From contig JAXLSZ010000011.1 in the NCBI GenBank assembly GCA_046330315.1, positions 81,250-145,249 on the forward strand: 64,000 bases of DNA. The letters run 5' to 3'. Made by a program: the position numbers and the translations under genes. The stretch's first letter is position 1, and each line of letters begins with the position of its first letter. This document shows positions 17,276-26,099 of the stretch, piece by piece. This DNA is from JAXLSZ01 sp046330315. GTDB lineage: Bacteria > Actinomycetota > Thermoleophilia > Solirubrobacterales > 70-9. Under the pieces are notes generated by a model. That model saw only the letters and a list, made by a program, of their open reading frames with translations. It did not search any database and was not told where the DNA came from.

Positions 17276-18661
17276 CTAGCCGAGCTTCTTGAGGATCCGC
17301 ATCATCAGCGGTTCCATCTCGCCACCGCCCCGGTTCCTTTCGAGGTCCGAGTCCTGGCGCAGCAGCGAGCGTCGCGTCAGCTGACCACCGAGCCAAGCGA
17401 TGGGCTCCGGAGGGAACGCCACTTCTTCCGAATCGACGAAGCAGAGCTCGGTGAGCGGCGTCTCCCGCTCGAGGACCCTGTCGCGCAGGATCTTGCCGCC
17501 CATGTGGCTCGGGGCGACGCCATGCCCGTTGTATCCCAGTCCGTAGTGGAGGCGTCCCTCGCACAGGGTTCCGAAGATGGGAACGAACAGAACGGTTAGA
17601 TCCACGGGCCCGCCCCAATGATGGGTGAATCTCACCTGCTCGAGCTGCGGGAATGTCTGGCGGAAGGTGCCCCTGAGACGATTGAGGACACCGTCGTGAC
17701 GGTCGTGCCGGGGACCGATCCGGCCCCCGTAGGGAGTGATGCCGTCGCTTCCCCCCCAGAGAATCCTTCCGTCGGCGGTGCGGCGGTAGTAGTGGACGAA
17801 GTTGCGTTTGTCCTCGATCCCGCAATGACTCTCCCAGCCGACCGAGGCCCACTGCTCGTCGCTGAGGGGCTCGGTGAGCGCGATGTAGGTGTAGAGAGGC
17901 TGGATCTTGCGCTTGAACCACGGCGTCTCGCAGGCCCACGCGTTGGTCGCGAGTACGACCTGGGCGGCCTGGATGGATCCCTGAGGCAGCTGGAGGCGCA
18001 ACCCCCCGCGCGACTCCTCGATGCCGGTCACGCGCGACCCCTCGAAGATCCGCGCGCCCATCTCCTCGACGACGTTTGCCAGTCCCCTGGCCAGCTTGGC
18101 CGGATGCACCACGCCGCAGTGCTCCTCGCGCAGACCCCCGATGTAGGTCGGGGAATGCGCTTCGGCCTGCGCCTCCTCGGCGGTGAGCTCGATGAACCCG
18201 CCCAGGTCGAGCGCGGCAGCGGCCGCGAGATCTGCCCGGACACGCTTCAGCTGCCCCGGGTTGGTCGCGACGACCATCAGCCCCCCGTGTCTCCACTCGC
18301 AGTCGATCTGCTTCTCGGCGATCGTCTGCCCGATCTCCTCGACCGACAGGGCCACGGCCTCGTGCGCGGCCTTCGCCGCCTCGTCTCCGTGGTTCCTGCG
18401 CAGGTGCGAGAGGCTGAGGTCGAGCAGCGTCATCGCGAACCCTCCGTTGCGCCCGCTGGCGCCGAAGCCGATCGTCTCCCGCTCGATCACGGCGATCCTC
18501 ATCGAGGGTTCGGATTCGAGCAGGTGGTAGGCGGTCCAGAGCCCCGTGTATCCGCCGCCTACGATCGCCAGGTCGAAGTCGTCGTGCCCGGTCACTCCGG
18601 GGCGAGGGACATGTATCGACGTGTCCTGCCAGTAGCACGCCGAACCCATCGGCTGAAGCAT
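17276..18661 (-). CDS. FAD-dependent amine/amino-acid oxidoreductase (DAO family, PuuB-like)
   Basis: 461 aa from ATG 18661, preceded by a good GAAGGAAAGGG site. The Rossmann FAD motif is AIVGGGYTGLWTAYHL (about residues 27-42), followed by ERETIGFGASGRNGG, the flavin-contact motif of gamma-glutamylputrescine/glycine/sarcosine oxidase-like proteins. The C-terminus has YGLGYNGHGVAPSHMGGK. It lies 38 bp after ureohydrolase 1. The likely role is oxidation of an amine released by ureohydrolysis, but no PuuA-type ligase is present, so the true substrate is open. Confidence 0.88.
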   Translation of the reverse strand: MLQPMGSACYWQDTSIHVPRPGVTGHDDFDLAIVGGGYTGLWTAYHLLESEPSMRIAVIERETIGFGASGRNGGFAMTLLDLSLSHLRRNHGDEAAKAAHEAVALSVEEIGQTIAEKQIDCEWRHGGLMVVATNPGQLKRVRADLAAAAALDLGGFIELTAEEAQAEAHSPTYIGGLREEHCGVVHPAKLARGLANVVEEMGARIFEGSRVTGIEESRGGLRLQLPQGSIQAAQVVLATNAWACETPWFKRKIQPLYTYIALTEPLSDEQWASVGWESHCGIEDKRNFVHYYRRTADGRILWGGSDGITPYGGRIGPRHDRHDGVLNRLRGTFRQTFPQLEQVRFTHHWGGPVDLTVLFVPIFGTLCEGRLHYGLGYNGHGVAPSHMGGKILRDRVLERETPLTELCFVDSEEVAFPPEPIAWLGGQLTRRSLLRQDSDLERNRGGGEMEPLMMRILKKLG

Positions 18662-18699
18662 GCGAACCCTTTCCTTCGGGGGTGTGTCGGATGGCCGCC

Positions 18700-19623
18700 T
18701 CATCGGGGACCCGGGGAGAGCATGAGGTGAACCAGGTCGAGAGCGACGGTCGCGCCGGCCAGCGCGGTGATCTGGGCGGAGGGGTCGTAGGCGGGCGCCA
18801 CCTCGACCACGTCGGCGCCGACGAAGCGAAGACCCGCAAGGCCCCGCAGCAGTCGGCGGGCCTGGAGGGTCGAAGGCCCCCCCACCACCGGGGTCCCTGT
18901 GCCGGGGGCAAATGACGGATCCAGGAAGTCGATGTCGAATGTCAGGTAGGCCGGGTTGTCGCCGACCAGCTCGATCGTCCGTGCCGCCGCCGCCGCCGGT
19001 CCCTGCTCGTCGAGGGCTTCCGCATCGATGATCGGGAATCCGAGGGTGTCGGGATTGGGGGTGCGAATCCCGATCTGGATCGAGCGGGACGGGTCGACAA
19101 GCCCTTCCTCGACGGCCCGCCGGAACATCGAACCGTGATTCAGGCCTCGGCCCAGGTCCCAGGTATCCGTGTGCGAGTCGAGGTGCACCAGGGACAGAGG
19201 GCCGTGCTCGGTGCTCGCCGCACGAATCAGGGGGTAGGAGATGGCGTGATCCCCGCCGAGACCGAGGACCGAAGCGACCGGAACCACCGACTCGATCCAA
19301 TCCTGCACGCCCGACACCATCGAATCCGGGGAGCCGGTCCACAGCACTGACCTCGGCGCGTCGCCGAGGTCGACGACGGTGTGGGTGGCGAACGGATCGA
19401 AATCCCACGGCCAAAGGCCCCAGGGGAACTCACCGACCAGCAGCGATTGCTCCCGGATGGCCCTTGGCCCGTATCTCGCGCCTGCACGGTTGGAGACGGC
19501 GAGATCGAAAGGGACTCCGGCGACGGCCAGGTCGGCGCCCTCGACGGCGTCGCTGCGCCGGCATCGAGCGAACGTCACGTCCCCCGCCCATGGCCCGTCG
19601 AGTCGCTCCGCAAGCGGCGTCAT
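18700..19623 (-). CDS. ureohydrolase 1 (agmatinase family)
   Basis: 307 aa. All binuclear manganese motifs are present: GLGGDHA (about 123-129), HLDSHTD, and FDIDFLDPSFAPGTGTP. The enzyme should remove urea from a guanidino compound such as agmatine, guanidinobutyrate or guanidinopropionate. Substrate loops do not decide between these by eye. It is first in a two-gene arm with the DAO oxidase. A TetR-type operator lies about 150 bp upstream (19775-19790). Confidence 0.92.
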   Translation of the reverse strand: MTPLAERLDGPWAGDVTFARCRRSDAVEGADLAVAGVPFDLAVSNRAGARYGPRAIREQSLLVGEFPWGLWPWDFDPFATHTVVDLGDAPRSVLWTGSPDSMVSGVQDWIESVVPVASVLGLGGDHAISYPLIRAASTEHGPLSLVHLDSHTDTWDLGRGLNHGSMFRRAVEEGLVDPSRSIQIGIRTPNPDTLGFPIIDAEALDEQGPAAAAARTIELVGDNPAYLTFDIDFLDPSFAPGTGTPVVGGPSTLQARRLLRGLAGLRFVGADVVEVAPAYDPSAQITALAGATVALDLVHLMLSPGPR

Positions 19624-19774
19624 GCCTCCCGGCCCCCGGTCAGAGAGATCGCTACGGCGCCTCGACCGGCACCAGGGGCGCCGCCTGGGACGTCAGGCGA
19701 GGGCAAGGAGAAAGGAATCGCGGGGATGGACACGAAGACCGAGCAGGGCAAGGCAGCTGGCGCTGCATGCTTAC

Positions 19775-19790
19775 GTTATCAAATGATAAC
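19775..19790. promoter_or_regulatory. operator 1, 6-4-6 palindrome, shared by divergent arms
   Basis: GTTATC AAAT GATAAC, flanked by AC and CT. It lies 10 bp before the TetR start and 151 bp before ureohydrolase 1. The same palindrome with a different 4-bp centre recurs at 20488-20503, in front of the second ureohydrolase. The shared AC...CT flanks and exact arms argue for one regulator, most simply the TetR protein encoded between the two sites. This AT-rich motif stands out in GC-rich surroundings. Confidence 0.8.
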
Positions 19791-19800
19791 CTAGCACCCG

Positions 19801-20499
19801 ATGGTGGAACCTGTCAACACCCCCCGTGCTCTGCCGGCCTCGGGCGACAGATCGCCGCCGGGTGCCGCGAGCACCGCGGACCGCATCCTCACCGAGGCAG
19901 CGCGCCTGTTTGCGACGAAGGGATTCGCGGGCACGTCCACCCGGGACATCGCCACCGCCGTGGGGATCCAGCAGCCCGGTCTCTACAAGCATTTCGAATC
20001 CAAGGACGCGATCCTCCTGGCGATGTTCGACGCAATGTTTGCCCGGACCGTCTCGGTCGGCGAGGCCCTCCTGCGGATCGACGCGAGAGCCGGAGCGAGA
20101 CTCTTCAGGTTCCTCAGCGAGCTGATGCGCCCGGCGCTCTACTCGCCGTTCGCCGTGGCGTCGATATTCCGCACCCCTGAGCTGCGACTTCCCCAGTTCG
20201 CTCCGATCCGCGAGATGAGCGAGCTGAGCAACACCTTCGTCCGGGAACTCGTCGAGCAGGGCATCGCGGAGGGCGACCTTCGCGAGATCAGCCTCGACGC
20301 GGCCCCTCGCATCGTCTTCGGGATCCTCGACCTCCTCGCCTCGGTGATGTATCCCGAGCCGACGGAGCTCGAGATAGACGAGCTTCTCCAGTTCGCGCTT
20401 CACGGGCTCGCCCGCGACGGCCGCAGGGCACGGTCCATCTGGCGGCAGGCGGCGGCGATCGACCTTTCCGGAGAGCTTGCACAAGACGTTATCGAGTGA
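19801..20499 (+). CDS. TetR-family transcriptional regulator
   Basis: 232 aa. After a disordered 24-residue tail comes the TetR DNA-binding domain: TADRILTEAARLFATKGFAGTSTRDIATAVGIQQPGLYKHFESKDAIL (about residues 25-72 in four short helices). The C-terminal ligand domain has no recognisable signature. No Shine-Dalgarno is visible and operator 1 ends 10 bp before the ATG, so a leaderless, self-repressed transcript is likely. Its last four codons and stop (DVIE) are written by operator 2. It probably senses a guanidino compound or amine, an inference from neighbours. Confidence 0.9.
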   Translation: MVEPVNTPRALPASGDRSPPGAASTADRILTEAARLFATKGFAGTSTRDIATAVGIQQPGLYKHFESKDAILLAMFDAMFARTVSVGEALLRIDARAGARLFRFLSELMRPALYSPFAVASIFRTPELRLPQFAPIREMSELSNTFVRELVEQGIAEGDLREISLDAAPRIVFGILDLLASVMYPEPTELEIDELLQFALHGLARDGRRARSIWRQAAAIDLSGELAQDVIE

Positions 20500-20503
20500 T
20501 AAC
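20488..20503. promoter_or_regulatory. operator 2, embedded in the TetR gene's last codons
   Basis: GTTATC GAGT GATAAC with the same AC...CT flanks as operator 1. It overlaps the TetR stop codon (20497-20499) and ends 8 bp before the ATG of ureohydrolase 2, leaving no room for a Shine-Dalgarno. This gives the ureohydrolase-ABC arm its own regulated promoter instead of depending on read-through from TetR. Confidence 0.8.
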
Positions 20504-20511
20504 CTCCCGGC

Positions 20512-21585
20512 ATGGACGATCCCGGGACGCCCCCCAACTCCGGATTCTTCGCCCTCGATCCCGCCGACCCGCTCGCCGCGGCGCCGGACCACCTCGACGA
20601 GCTGAGCATGAGGTGGTTGCACTGGTGGGGCCCCGCCACCTTCTTCGGGGCTGAGCACCGACCGGACCCCGCCGGCCTCGACATCGGGGTCCTGGGCGTT
20701 CCGCATTCGACCGGGAACGGCTCCACCCAGCGCGACCAGCACCTCGGACCAAGGGCGATCCGGGACGTGTCCTCGACGTTGGGGCTGGGGATGCATCCCC
20801 AGCTCCACGTCAATCCGTTCGAGTCCTGCCGGATCGCCGACGTTGGCGACGTGCTGATGCGCGAGTTCATGGTCTCCGACCGCGCGATTCTCGACATCGA
20901 GAGGCGCGCCCGCGAGATTGTCGACGCCGGGGCTCGCCTCGCCTCGGTGGGTGGCGACCACAGCATCACACTCCCCCTGTTGCGCGCGCTCGGCCGGTCT
21001 CCCTCCACCCCGGCTCCCCCGATGGCGCTGGTTCATCTGGACTCCCACCAGGACGACTACCACGACGTGATGCCCGAGCACTGGTTCGGGGTGCGCTATT
21101 CGGCGGGCCACTGGGCCAGCTGGGGGGCGAGAGAGGGACTGGTCGATCCCGGCAGCAGCCTTCAGATCGGCATGCGGGGAAGGGTCTGGGACGGGACCTC
21201 CCCCGCCTCGCTGGTCGGCTACCAGGTGATCGATCGCGACGAGTTCGACGAGCTCGGAGTCGAGCGGGTCGTCGAGTTGATTCGCGAGCGGGTCGGCGAT
21301 CGCCCCATCTACGTGAGCTTCGACCTGGACGTGCTGGACACGGCGGCGGCGCCTGCCGCGTCCAACCTGGAGCCCGGAGAGGAGGGCCTGAGCATGCGGG
21401 AGGCGCTTCGCACCCTGCGGGGGCTGCACGGCCTGGAGGTGATCGGTGCCGACGTCGTCTGCTACGTGCCCACCAAGGAGCCGCCGAACAAGATCACCGG
21501 TCTGAACGCCTCGGCGGTGCTCTTCGAGTTGCTCTGCCTGATCAGCGAGGGCGTCCGAAACGGGCGCCAGGAAAGCGGTCGCTGA
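20512..21585 (+). CDS. ureohydrolase 2 (arginase/agmatinase superfamily)
   Basis: 357 aa, about 50 longer than ureohydrolase 1 because of an N-terminal extension and loops. Metal motifs: SVGGDHS, HLDSHQDD, and FDLDVLDTAAAPA, where Thr replaces the usual Pro after the third Asp but the Asp ligands remain. The LHWWGPATFFG segment is not typical of agmatinase. It is only distantly like ureohydrolase 1, so the two probably act on different guanidino substrates or pair as subunits. It leads the importer genes, with a 1-bp gap to the next. Confidence 0.88.
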   Translation: MDDPGTPPNSGFFALDPADPLAAAPDHLDELSMRWLHWWGPATFFGAEHRPDPAGLDIGVLGVPHSTGNGSTQRDQHLGPRAIRDVSSTLGLGMHPQLHVNPFESCRIADVGDVLMREFMVSDRAILDIERRAREIVDAGARLASVGGDHSITLPLLRALGRSPSTPAPPMALVHLDSHQDDYHDVMPEHWFGVRYSAGHWASWGAREGLVDPGSSLQIGMRGRVWDGTSPASLVGYQVIDRDEFDELGVERVVELIRERVGDRPIYVSFDLDVLDTAAAPAASNLEPGEEGLSMREALRTLRGLHGLEVIGADVVCYVPTKEPPNKITGLNASAVLFELLCLISEGVRNGRQESGR

Positions 21586-21586
21586 G

Positions 21587-23239
21587 ATGGCACCGAAGCT
21601 GATGTTCGCGGCGGCGCGCTCGGTCGCAGCCGCTGCCGTCATCGCCCTCGCGGCGATCGGGCCCACGGGTTGTGGACGGAACCCGGCCGACACGACGGCC
21701 GCCGGCCCGATCCAGGGCCTCTCGCCAACGACGCCGCCTGCGGTAGGGGACACCGGAACGGTCACCTGGGCGACATACCGCGACGTGACCACGCTCGATC
21801 CGATACAGGCGGTCGACTATCCCGAGAGGACCGTGATCACGGCGCTGTGCGATTCCCTGCTTCAGGAGCACCCGGACGGGACCTACGGGCCAGGGCTCGC
21901 CTCCAGGGTCAGCAAGCCCGACCCTCGCACCATCGTCCTGACCATCGACACCGATGCACGGTTTTGGGACGGCCGGCCGGTGACTCCCGAGGATGTCGCG
22001 TTCAGCCTCGGCCGCAACCTGGACCCGAGGCTCCTGGGCCTCTACGGGCAGGTCTTCGAGAACGTGCGCTCGATATCGGTGACCGGGCCCGACGAGGTCA
22101 CGATCAGCCTCTCCAGGCCGGACTCCTGGCTCGAGGGGGAGCTGTCGGCAATGCCGGGCATCGTGCTGGAGAAGCGGTACGTGAGAGCGGCCGGCAGCGC
22201 CTTCGGCACACCCAGAGGGGGGACCATGTGCACCGGCGCTTTCAAGCTCGACTCCTGGGAGCCGGGCAGCGCGCTGACCGCGGTGCGGAACGGTGGGTAT
22301 TGGGACAGGAAGCTCAAGCCAAAGGCCGGGGAGCTCGTCTTCAGAGGCGTGCCGGACGATGCCAGCCTGACTTCCGGCCTGTTGACCGGAGAGATCTCCG
22401 GAAGCTATCCCCCGCCGCTGACCACCCTGGACCAGCTCGAGGGCAGCGACGCGGTCAACGTCTACGAGGGGCCGTCGTTCGCCACCGACTCCTTCGTCAT
22501 CTCGAGCCTCGCCGGGCCCCTCGGCAAGCCGGAGGTCCGAAGGGGGCTCTCGCTGGGCCTGGACCGCAGCGCCTACATCGATGCGGTCTACGGAGGCCAC
22601 GCCCAGCTTCCCCGAACCTTGGCGAACCCCGGGAGCTGGGGGTACGCGCGGGAGGTCTTCCAGGAGGACTGGAACCGCCTCCCCGAGCCCCGCCAGGACG
22701 TGGCAACGGGCAGGCGGCTGGTGCGGGCGGCCGGAGCGGAGGGCGAGACGCTGGTGATCGGCACCAGTCCTCAGATCAACGTCGTCCAGACCGCCGCAAA
22801 CCTGATCCGGCAGGCCGCCGAGGCGGTGGGCCTGAAGGTCGAGTTCAGGTCCGTGTCGGCCACCAACTACATCGGTTTCTTCACCGACGCGAAGGCACGG
22901 GAAGGGGTCGACGGGTTCCCCTCGATCAACTTCCCCGACTTCGCCGACCCCGCCTCTCTGTATACCCAGCTCGCCGCGAGGAACGGCGTCCAGAACTTCA
23001 GCGGATTCGACGATCCCCAGATACGGGCGGCGCTGAACGGCGCGCGGGCGGCGAGCGACCCGAGGCGGCGGGCCGCGCTCACCACCAGGGCGGGTGACCT
23101 GATCATGCGCCGGCTGCCCTGGATTCCCCTCGCCCTCCCCACCGAGATCGTCGTGATGAAATCGGACATCACCGGGGCTCCATCCTCCTTCCAGTACATG
23201 GGCGGTCCGTGGGCGACGACTATCGGGTCGAGCGGCTAG
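21587..23239 (+). CDS. ABC importer substrate-binding protein, family 5 (dipeptide type)
   Basis: 550 aa. The N-terminus has a signal with a Cys at about residue 29 (GPTGCGR), probably a lipoprotein anchor although the lipobox is imperfect. SBP_bac_5 features: TWATYRDVTTLDPIQ, the DARFWDGRPVTPEDVAFS block, and a GDLIMRRLPWIPL C-terminal segment. It sits directly after ureohydrolase 2 (stop and start 1 bp apart), so the ligand may be a guanidino compound or an Arg-containing peptide. Ligand specificity is inferred only from context. Confidence 0.92.
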   Translation: MAPKLMFAAARSVAAAAVIALAAIGPTGCGRNPADTTAAGPIQGLSPTTPPAVGDTGTVTWATYRDVTTLDPIQAVDYPERTVITALCDSLLQEHPDGTYGPGLASRVSKPDPRTIVLTIDTDARFWDGRPVTPEDVAFSLGRNLDPRLLGLYGQVFENVRSISVTGPDEVTISLSRPDSWLEGELSAMPGIVLEKRYVRAAGSAFGTPRGGTMCTGAFKLDSWEPGSALTAVRNGGYWDRKLKPKAGELVFRGVPDDASLTSGLLTGEISGSYPPPLTTLDQLEGSDAVNVYEGPSFATDSFVISSLAGPLGKPEVRRGLSLGLDRSAYIDAVYGGHAQLPRTLANPGSWGYAREVFQEDWNRLPEPRQDVATGRRLVRAAGAEGETLVIGTSPQINVVQTAANLIRQAAEAVGLKVEFRSVSATNYIGFFTDAKAREGVDGFPSINFPDFADPASLYTQLAARNGVQNFSGFDDPQIRAALNGARAASDPRRRAALTTRAGDLIMRRLPWIPLALPTEIVVMKSDITGAPSSFQYMGGPWATTIGSSG

Positions 23240-23281
23240 GAGAAGCTGCTGGGGCTCGGGTTCGCCGCACGGAGGCTCGCG

Positions 23282-24199
23282 ATGTTGCTGGCGACCCTGC
23301 TCGTCGCCAGCTTCGCGATCTACGCCTCCGTCTTCCTGGCGCCGGGCGATCCGCTGTCCACCCTTGCCGGGGGCCGAACCCTTCCGCCGCATGCGGAGGC
23401 GATCCTCAGAGCGCGCTACCACCTCGACGAGCCTCTCCTGGCCCAGTACTGGCACTGGCTCTCGGCCACGCTCGGCGGCGATCTGGGCGAATCCATCCCG
23501 CTTCACCAGAGCGTTTCGGCGATCATCGGGCAGAGGGCGCCGGTCACTCTCGAACTGGTTGGCTACGCCTCGCTACTGATTCTTCTCTTCGGAATCGGTG
23601 GAGGGCTGCTGGCAGGGCTTCGGCGCGGTTGGGTCGACATGTCGGTCGTCGCGGGCACCACCGCGCTGGTGGCGATTCCATCGTTCCTCGCAGCGGTCGC
23701 CCTGATCAGCGTGTTCGCCGTCCACCTCGGATGGTTCCCGGCACTGGGCGCCGGCAACGGTCCTCTCGATCGCCTCTGGCATCTCACCCTGCCCGCATTT
23801 GCCCTGGCGCTCTCGGCTCTCGGCATCGTTGCCCGGGTCACGCGGGTGAGCGTGCGGGAGGAACTCGGGCGGGACCACGTGGAGACGGCCGTCAGCCGCG
23901 GGCTCCCCCGCCACCTGATCGTTCGCAGGCACGTGCTTCGCAACGCCGCGATTCCGATCACGGCCGTCACCGGGATAACGATCGCCTCCCTGATCGCCCT
24001 GTCCGCGGTCGTCGAGCAGGCCTTCAGCCTCGACGGCCTCGGGTCGACGCTGGTGGAGGCGGCGGCCTCGAAGGACCTCGCCGTCGTCCAGGGGATCTCC
24101 CTGCTGCTGGTCTCGGCATTCGTGATCACCAACGGGGCCGTGGACCTGCTGCACGCGATGCTGGATCCGCGTGTCGGGGAAGGGGGTGAGCGGGGATGA
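23282..24199 (+). CDS. ABC importer permease, DppB-like
   Basis: 305 aa from ATG 23282, preceded by GGAGG at good spacing. The frame is open back to the previous stop, and the upstream AARRLA resembles the usual RRL start of DppB proteins, so an earlier CTG start (23249, with AGGAG) is possible. About six membrane helices. The cytoplasmic coupling motif is around DHVETAVSRGLPRHLIVRRHVLRNA. It forms the membrane channel with the next gene, which it overlaps by 4 bp. Confidence 0.9.
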   Translation: MLLATLLVASFAIYASVFLAPGDPLSTLAGGRTLPPHAEAILRARYHLDEPLLAQYWHWLSATLGGDLGESIPLHQSVSAIIGQRAPVTLELVGYASLLILLFGIGGGLLAGLRRGWVDMSVVAGTTALVAIPSFLAAVALISVFAVHLGWFPALGAGNGPLDRLWHLTLPAFALALSALGIVARVTRVSVREELGRDHVETAVSRGLPRHLIVRRHVLRNAAIPITAVTGITIASLIALSAVVEQAFSLDGLGSTLVEAAASKDLAVVQGISLLLVSAFVITNGAVDLLHAMLDPRVGEGGERG

Positions 24200-25065
24200 G
24201 CACCGCTCCGCCCCTGCCTGACATATCTGGGGTGATGCGGCGCCGGGCGCGGCGCCTGGCGGGAGGCGACAGGGTCGCGGTGGTGTGCCTGGTCGTGATC
24301 GGCGGCGCGCTTGCGGTCGCGCTCGTCGGCGCGGCGCTGGCGCCACACGACCCAAACGGCTCGGACCTCTCCAAGGCCTACGTCGGGCCGACCACCGGCC
24401 ACCCGCTCGGCTTCGACGGGCAGGGCCGGGACCTGCTCTCGCGTCTGCTGGCCGGCGCCCGGACCTCGATTCTCGGCCCCGCCGCGATCGTCGCGATCGC
24501 TCTCCTCGCGGGGGTCTCGCTGGCCGTGCTGTCGGCTTGGCGCCGTGGCTGGGTGGACTCGGGGGTCTCGGTGGCGATGGACATCCTCTTCGCCTTCCCC
24601 GCCATCCTGCTGGCGATCCTTGCTGCGGCGGTCTTCGGGGCTGGCCTGACCGCGGCTGCGCTGGCGCTGGCGGTCGCCTACACGCCCTACGTGACTCGCG
24701 TCGTCCGCAGCGTCGCGGTGAGCGAGCGAACCCGCGAATACATCGCCGCCAGCGAGGTCCAGGGACTCTCGGGCTGGGCGATCTGCACCCGCCACCTGCT
24801 GCCGAACATCGCTCCCCTGATCGTCTCGCAGGGCACGGTGCTGTTCGGCTACGCGGTGGTCGACCTGGCGGCGGTGTCCTTCATCGGCCTGGGGGTCCAA
24901 CCCCCGCAATCCGATTGGGGGGTGATGGTTGCCAGCGGACAGCAGGGGGTGCTCGAGGGCTATCCGGCCGAGGCCGCGGCCGCCGGCCTGTGCATCGTCG
25001 CGGTCGTCGTCGCGGTCAACCTGCTCGGCGAGCGCCTGGCCCAGCGCGGAGACGAGGGCCGATGA
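24196..25065 (+). CDS. ABC importer permease, DppC-like
   Basis: 289 aa. N-terminal DppC signature: APHDPNG followed by GHPLGFDGQGRDLLSRLLAGARTSI. The coupling helix is REYIAASEVQGLSGWAICTRHLLPN. Five to six membrane helices. Overlaps both neighbours by ATGA, showing tight translational coupling within the importer arm. Confidence 0.93.
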   Translation: MSTAPPLPDISGVMRRRARRLAGGDRVAVVCLVVIGGALAVALVGAALAPHDPNGSDLSKAYVGPTTGHPLGFDGQGRDLLSRLLAGARTSILGPAAIVAIALLAGVSLAVLSAWRRGWVDSGVSVAMDILFAFPAILLAILAAAVFGAGLTAAALALAVAYTPYVTRVVRSVAVSERTREYIAASEVQGLSGWAICTRHLLPNIAPLIVSQGTVLFGYAVVDLAAVSFIGLGVQPPQSDWGVMVASGQQGVLEGYPAEAAAAGLCIVAVVVAVNLLGERLAQRGDEGR

Positions 25066-26099
25066 GCCGGCCGACCCGGGTGGCTGCCAGGAGCGAAGGA
25101 CTTCTCGAAGTCGAGGGCCTTGGGGTCGAGGTCGCGTCGGAGGAGTCCCCCAGGCTGCTCGTCGAGAGCGTTTCGCTGAGCATCGCGAGAGGCGAGACGC
25201 TGGGACTGGTCGGGGAGTCCGGGTCCGGCAAGTCGATGACGGCCAGGGCGATCGCGCGGTTGCTCCCTGCGGGCACCCGGGGAGTCGGGTCGGTTCGCTT
25301 CGGAGGCCGAGAGGTGTGGAGCCTCGCCGGCTCGGGCCTTCGGCGCTATCGCAGCCAGGTGGCGATGGTCTTCCAGGATCCGCGTTCGCACCTGAACCCG
25401 GTTCGGCGGGTCGGCGATTTCATGACCGAAGCGCTGGTCGGGCTGCACGGCGTGTCCAGGGGCGAGGCGCTTCTGCAGGCTTCCAGTGCCCTGGAGGAAG
25501 TTGGAATCGACGACGCAACCGGGCGCCTCGACCAGTATCCCCACGAACTCTCCGGGGGGCTGCTGCAGCGGGTGATGATCGCGACGGCGCTGCTCGCGAA
25601 GCCGCTGCTTCTGCTCGCGGACGAGCCGACCACAGCGCTCGACGTCACCACCCAGGCCGAGGTGATGGGCATCCTCGACGAGCTCCGTCGCGAGCACGGG
25701 CTGGCGATGCTGTTCATCACCCATGACCTCGAGCTTGCAGCGGCCGTTTGCGACCGCACCGCCGTCATGTACGCCGGACAGATCGTCGAGACAAGGAGTT
25801 CGAGACTGCTGGAGAGCGATCCGCTGCATCCCTACTCCGCGGCGCTGATCGAGGCCAGGCCCGACATCGAGTCCACCAAGCCGCGACTGCCCGCGATTCC
25901 GGGGCGGCCCGTGGCCGCGTACGACGCCGTCGAGGGGTGCGCTTTCTCGCCGCGCTGCCCGTGCGTTCTTCCTCGGTGCCGGGAGGTGAGGCCCTCCCTG
26001 CAGGCTCTGGGCGGCGGCGAGGTCCGATGCTGGCGCGCGGAAGAGCTCCGGGGGCAGGTCGCTGCCGCGGTTCGCGCCGGGAGTGCGACCCTTGGCTGA
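25062..26099 (+). CDS. ABC importer ATPase, DppD-like
   Basis: 345 aa. Walker A GESGSGKS (about residues 48-55), Q-loop FQDP, signature LSGGLLQRV (the second half differs from the usual LSGGMRQRV), Walker B LLLLADEPT and switch His in ITHD. The C-terminal oligopeptide-transporter extension has the Cys cluster CAFSPRCPCVLPRC, which in relatives binds an Fe-S cluster. ATG 25062 overlaps the permease stop. Confidence 0.92.
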   Translation: MSRPTRVAARSEGLLEVEGLGVEVASEESPRLLVESVSLSIARGETLGLVGESGSGKSMTARAIARLLPAGTRGVGSVRFGGREVWSLAGSGLRRYRSQVAMVFQDPRSHLNPVRRVGDFMTEALVGLHGVSRGEALLQASSALEEVGIDDATGRLDQYPHELSGGLLQRVMIATALLAKPLLLLADEPTTALDVTTQAEVMGILDELRREHGLAMLFITHDLELAAAVCDRTAVMYAGQIVETRSSRLLESDPLHPYSAALIEARPDIESTKPRLPAIPGRPVAAYDAVEGCAFSPRCPCVLPRCREVRPSLQALGGGEVRCWRAEELRGQVAAAVRAGSATLG

